From assembly GCA_002425885.1 (NCBI GenBank), contig DINC01000019.1:149-9509 (forward strand): a stretch of DNA of 9,361 nucleotides, written 5' to 3'. The notes beneath the pieces are model-generated. The model was not told the DNA's origin. It made no database searches and saw only the letters and a program-made list of their open reading frames with translations. How positions within the stretch are numbered: the stretch's first letter is position 1; the number at the start of each line of letters is the position of its first letter. The stretch is from Spirochaetia bacterium UBA5550 (GTDB lineage Bacteria; Spirochaetota; UBA4802; UBA5550). Below, one piece after another: positions 6,963 through 9,361 of this stretch. A program made the position numbers and the translations under genes.

Positions 6963-7023
6963 AATAAAATGCTTGCTGACACTTCAGTCTATAAAAATAT
7001 GCCGGGAAAAGAACAGGAGATTA

Positions 7024-8496
7024 TTAAAATCGGCAGGATACGGTTAATCCGTAGACAGGGGAATCGGTTTCATCGAATGAGATAAAGGGCTCGGGCAGTA
7101 TAAATTCTTCGGTGACAATGCCATTATTCAAATCTTCTGTTGTTATAAGAGTATGAACAGTTTCAATCAGTTTTGAAACAGCGAGTACTCCGCATAATTT
7201 TTTTGCTGTTCCGGTATCGGCTTTCTTTTTAACATATGTATCGGTTTCCCTGTTATACTCTTCAGGGCGGGAAAACTCTCTCAGTGCAGTATAGAGAAGA
7301 ATATTATTGAGATGAAAATAAAAGTATCCCCATCCTCTCCGGCCTTTGTAAAACATGCCGCCGCCATTGCTGACAATGGATAGATAAACAGCTGTTATAT
7401 TGCTTCCCAGAAGCCTTGTATCCTGAGAATAATATGAAGCTTTATAAAGGTAACTGTTAGCATATGAATCGATAAAAAGCGGGAGTCCCCCTGCGGCAGC
7501 CATATACCATCCGAAGTAATACATGGCCCTGTCATCCTTTGAAATATCCTCTTTATTATCTTTCAGGCGGGATGGGGAATTGTAGAGCCCGCGAGCTTCC
7601 ATATATAAGTATGGGGCTGCATTCACCATCCAGAGCCCCAGGCCGGTCCAGTCATTATTCATATAGTAGCCGAGAAAGGGTGATGCCAGGGGCATGGATG
7701 CACTTGCAAATGGTGTCAGCAGCGCTACGTAAAGTGTATCTTTAATTTGAGTTTTGTTAAATACAATTTCCCGTTTTCTTTTTTTGTAATAATTTTTTAA
7801 TCCGGCGGATTTATCTTTATAACTCAGAATGATAAATGAATCAGCGGCAGGTTTACCGGTGCTGTTTTCTGTTATACGGTTTTCTTTAAGAGTAACCTTG
7901 CCCGTTTCAGCCGGCTTCCCTGTGCTGTCTTTCCTGTATAGAGTATAGTTTCCATTAACTTTAATATCTGTGTCAGCAATATAGGATTCACCGCTTTGTT
8001 TAATTGGGATATCCTGTATGAAAGAGGCAAGTATACCTGAGATAAATTCCGCAGCGTGTTCTTCACAGATCAGGCTGAATTCTCTTGTTCCGGCAGGAGC
8101 ATCCATAGGTATTTTGACAGAGTATGATTGGATGAGTGTGCCGTTGTGCAGAGCGTTCATTGCATAAGCTTTCAGAGTGAGATGCAGATACGTGTCCCTG
8201 TCCTGAATATTCCCGTTAATAATTAGATTTATCCCTGCGTTTCGCGCGAAAGGAATTATACACCTTTCATCAAAACAGCTGAATTTCGCCAGCTCCCTGT
8301 TTATTATTCCTGGATCAATTGTATCAAATTCAGCCTTTTCTTTGAGGATTGTTAATGTATGCTTTTCGGTTATAGTTGCTAAAGTCATAGCCCTGGATGT
8401 ATTCCATGAAATGGATGTTACACCGGCAACAGGTTTTGCCTGGAGGTTGCTCCAGGTTATAATAAGTAATGCTGTTAGAATAAAAGATTTTTTCAT
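7024..8496 (-). CDS. Exported protein of unknown function with possible TolB/CsgG-like N-terminal domain
   Basis: I do not recognise this 490-residue protein as a named family. It begins with a clear Sec signal peptide (MKKSFILTALLII core, likely cut after LQA at residue 20) and has no lipobox cysteine, so it should be periplasmic or in the outer membrane. Residues about 30-165 resemble the TolB/CsgG-like domains of many diderm proteins: a CFDERC pair (C74, C79) followed by ARNAGINLIINGNI and a YLHLTLKAYAM strand (103-113). The middle (170-250) is polar and lysine-rich and repeats STGKPA at 191-196 and 212-217. Residues 253-405 hold several aromatic, Gly-rich hydrophobic stretches (LGLWMVNAAPYLYM, YYFGWYMAAAGGLPLF) that may be membrane-associated. 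The end (VYGLTVSCRF) has the terminal Phe common in outer-membrane beta-strands. GGAA lies five bases before the ATG. It is 63 bases downstream of lexA, apparently with its own promoter. Confidence 0.8.
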   Translation of the reverse strand: MKKSFILTALLIITWSNLQAKPVAGVTSISWNTSRAMTLATITEKHTLTILKEKAEFDTIDPGIINRELAKFSCFDERCIIPFARNAGINLIINGNIQDRDTYLHLTLKAYAMNALHNGTLIQSYSVKIPMDAPAGTREFSLICEEHAAEFISGILASFIQDIPIKQSGESYIADTDIKVNGNYTLYRKDSTGKPAETGKVTLKENRITENSTGKPAADSFIILSYKDKSAGLKNYYKKRKREIVFNKTQIKDTLYVALLTPFASASMPLASPFLGYYMNNDWTGLGLWMVNAAPYLYMEARGLYNSPSRLKDNKEDISKDDRAMYYFGWYMAAAGGLPLFIDSYANSYLYKASYYSQDTRLLGSNITAVYLSIVSNGGGMFYKGRRGWGYFYFHLNNILLYTALREFSRPEEYNRETDTYVKKKADTGTAKKLCGVLAVSKLIETVHTLITTEDLNNGIVTEEFILPEPFISFDETDSPVYGLTVSCRF

Positions 8497-8501
8497 TAGA
8501 A

Positions 8502-8536
8502 TTCCGGCAACAGACAGGAGTGTAGCTGTGCCGGAA
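8502..8536. repeat. Strong inverted repeat ahead of the 7024-8496 gene, covering its ribosome site and -10 region
   Basis: TTCCGGCAACAG (8502-8513) and CTGTGCCGGAA (8526-8536) pair over 11 bp with a single bulged A, leaving a 12-base loop (8514-8525). Read on the minus strand, the second arm contains GGAA, the likely Shine-Dalgarno of the downstream gene. The predicted -10 (8519-8524) sits in the loop. As DNA it could be an operator; as RNA it could hide the ribosome site in transcripts coming from lexA. Confidence 0.6.
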
Positions 8537-8548
8537 CAGGCGTGTCAA
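8519..8548 (-). promoter_or_regulatory. Sigma70-type promoter of the 7024-8496 gene
   Basis: On the minus strand a perfect TTGACA -35 (8548-8543), an 18-base spacer and TACACT (8524-8519; 4/6 match to -10) lie just after lexA ends. A transcript would start near 8511-8513, inside the downstream half of the inverted repeat, leaving a leader of about 16 bases that still includes the GGAA ribosome site. Confidence 0.5.
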
Positions 8549-8550
8549 AT

Positions 8551-8570
8551 AAAAAAGGATCAGTATGATC
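8551..8570 (-). terminator. Small intrinsic terminator at the end of lexA
   Basis: On the minus strand GATCA-TAC-TGATC (8570-8558) forms a perfect 5-bp stem with a three-base loop, then C and six T (8556-8551). It overlaps the last codons and the TGA stop of lexA. The stem is short and has only two G-C pairs, so termination is probably partial and read-through into the next gene is likely. Confidence 0.38.
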
Positions 8571-9168
8571 TGAATATTGCCGCAAGTTTCCCCAGGACTG
8601 TAAACTCTCTCCCTTCGATAGGCTTGTAAGCGGAATTTTTAGGGAGGAGCTTTATGGAATCAGATGTTTTCTGGAAAACCTTTAATGTCGCCTCATCCTC
8701 AAGGAGGGCTGCAACTATATCCCCGTTATTGGCAACATTCTGTTTTTTTATAATTGCGATATCGCCGTCAAAGATCCCCCCTTCGATCATGGAATCTCCT
8801 GCAACATTAAGAGCAAAAAATTCGCCTGAACCGAACATCTCCTCCGGAAATGTAAGGTAATCTTCAATATTTTCTTCTGCCAGTACAGGTGTTCCTGCTG
8901 CAATCCTTCCAAGGAGAGGAATTGATACTCCATTTGAAGAAGGTACAGCCGCTGAATCATCAAGAACAACTATGGCTCTTGATTTATTCTGCTCTGTCCT
9001 GATATGGCCTTTCTTTTCAATAGCCTTGAGGTGATCATATGCGCCTTTAACAGTTATTCCGAACCTGTCACCGATCTCTCTGACTGTGGGGGGGAAGCCT
9101 GAATCATTAATCTTCTCCCTGATAAAATTCAGTATGATCTGCTGTTTGTCAGTTAGTTCTTTTGTCAT
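8560..9168 (-). CDS. lexA: LexA, SOS repressor and self-cleaving S24 peptidase
   Basis: LexA represses DNA-damage genes and cleaves itself when it meets RecA filaments. At 202 residues it is full length. The winged helix-turn-helix spans about 1-66: LTDKQQIILNFI, FPPTVREIGDRFG (25-37), then the recognition helix around ITVKGAYDHLKAIEKKG (38-54). The hinge leads to the cleavage site RIAAGTP with the scissile Ala91-Gly92 bond. The S24 domain contains the catalytic Ser126 in VAGDSM and the catalytic Lys163 in DEATLKVF, so all residues needed for autocleavage are present. The ATG at 9168 has AAGG eight bases upstream. No recA, imuB or other SOS gene is adjacent. The recognition-helix sequence resembles Leptospira-type LexA as I recall it, which suggests a DNA site unlike the E. 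coli box. Confidence 0.97.
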   Translation of the reverse strand: MTKELTDKQQIILNFIREKINDSGFPPTVREIGDRFGITVKGAYDHLKAIEKKGHIRTEQNKSRAIVVLDDSAAVPSSNGVSIPLLGRIAAGTPVLAEENIEDYLTFPEEMFGSGEFFALNVAGDSMIEGGIFDGDIAIIKKQNVANNGDIVAALLEDEATLKVFQKTSDSIKLLPKNSAYKPIEGREFTVLGKLAAIFRSY

Positions 9169-9199
9169 ATAATTACCTTCGGCACGATATAAAGAATCC

Positions 9200-9228
9200 T
9201 TAACATAAAAATAGCATACATCTGTTAA
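9200..9228. promoter_or_regulatory. Inverted repeat over the lexA promoter, candidate LexA operator
   Basis: TTAACA (9200-9205) and TGTTAA (9223-9228) are perfect 6-base inverted arms 17 bases apart, bracketing the -10 of the lexA promoter. A second, overlapping dyad, ACAT-N7-ATGT (9218-9232), lies over the spacer and part of the -35. Either could be the autoregulatory site. I see no E. coli-type CTGT-N8-ACAG, no GAAC-N4-GTTC and no TTTG-N5-CAAA box in the region upstream of lexA. Confidence 0.35.
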
Positions 9229-9235
9229 ATGTCAA
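9208..9235 (-). promoter_or_regulatory. lexA: lexA promoter with extended -10
   Basis: On the minus strand a perfect TTGACA -35 (9235-9230), a 16-base spacer and TATTTT (9213-9208; 4/6) with an upstream TGC (9216-9214) that makes an extended -10. It lies 40 bases before the lexA ATG, a normal distance. This is the best promoter match in the window. Confidence 0.6.
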
Positions 9236-9334
9236 GAGGAAAAATGTTTTTTTTGGTTTTGAACGAGTTTCACCGGATAAAGCTAAACTCTAAGTCAGGT
9301 TATATTAATATTAGAATCGTCATTACTATTATTC

Positions 9335-9361
9335 TTGACATGACCATATTATATGATTATG
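9335..9361 (+). promoter_or_regulatory. Possible promoter cut by the right edge, pointing out of the window
   Basis: A perfect TTGACA (9335-9340) is followed, after 17 bases, by TATG at 9358-9361, where the window ends; the -10 is incomplete. It would drive a gene to the right, divergent from lexA. The 9241-9361 stretch is otherwise AT-rich without a supported gene; it includes a GAGTTT/AAACTC dyad (9265-9270, 9285-9290) of unknown role. Confidence 0.2.

Noticed and set aside
8342..8629. 95-codon open frame on the plus strand across the gap between lexA and the exported-protein gene
   Set aside because: No ribosome site, and it runs antisense through the signal-peptide region and the end of lexA. 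The gap is better explained by a terminator, a promoter and a hairpin.
9265..9290. GAGTTT / AAACTC inverted repeat upstream of lexA, possible terminator of a gene to the right
   Set aside because: Six-base arms with a 14-base loop and no T-run on either strand. Kept only as a note within the right-edge region.
9340..9361. ATG at 9340 open to the right edge, possible start of a gene
   Set aside because: There is no ribosome site in the 20 bases before it, and the ATG overlaps a TTGACA promoter-like element. Only seven codons are visible.

Overview
The window holds seven protein-coding genes packed almost end to end. The only gaps over 100 bases lie at 4238-4378, 6870-7023 and 9169-9361, and each holds regulatory-looking sequence. 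No rRNA, tRNA, CRISPR array, IS element or phage gene was seen, and no gene-free stretch exceeds 300 bases. The DNA is moderately AT-rich. A chemoreceptor, a signal-peptide protein of envelope type, LexA, and a kinase-like-ATPase/HDOD fusion point to a motile, diderm bacterium. The LexA recognition-helix region (an ITVKGAYDHLKAIEKKG-type stretch) resembles what I recall of Leptospira LexA, so a member of Spirochaetota is my best guess. That is inference, not a database result.

Layout. 12-1469 (+) is a signalling protein with an N-terminal GHKL-type ATPase-like domain and a C-terminal HDOD domain; its 3' end overlaps larC by 8 bases, tail to tail. 1462-4237 (-) is a tight operon, larE-larB-larC in transcription order, which makes the nickel-pincer nucleotide (NPN) cofactor used by lactate racemase and other LarA-family enzymes. 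No larA is present. 4379-5293 (+) is a YitT-family membrane protein, divergent from larE. The shared 141-base gap contains a 24-base imperfect palindrome lying on the predicted larE promoter. 5319-6869 (-) is a chemoreceptor with six predicted membrane helices and no periplasmic sensor. 7024-8496 (-) is an exported protein of unknown function. 8560-9168 (-) is lexA, with a good promoter behind it.

How the genes relate. Only larEBC is a clear pathway: LarB carboxylates and hydrolyses nicotinic acid adenine dinucleotide, LarE adds sulfur, and LarC inserts nickel. LarE carries a CxxC plus a third cysteine, the pattern of the [4Fe-4S] class rather than the sacrificial single-cysteine class. The other genes look like independent transcription units.

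The most interesting non-coding signals are (1) the palindrome at the larE promoter, (2) an 11-bp hairpin ahead of the 7024-8496 gene that would hide its Shine-Dalgarno in read-through transcripts from lexA but not in transcripts from its own promoter, (3) dyads over the lexA promoter, and (4) alternating ATTGG/CCAAT elements upstream of the chemoreceptor. No obviously new defence or mobile system is visible.
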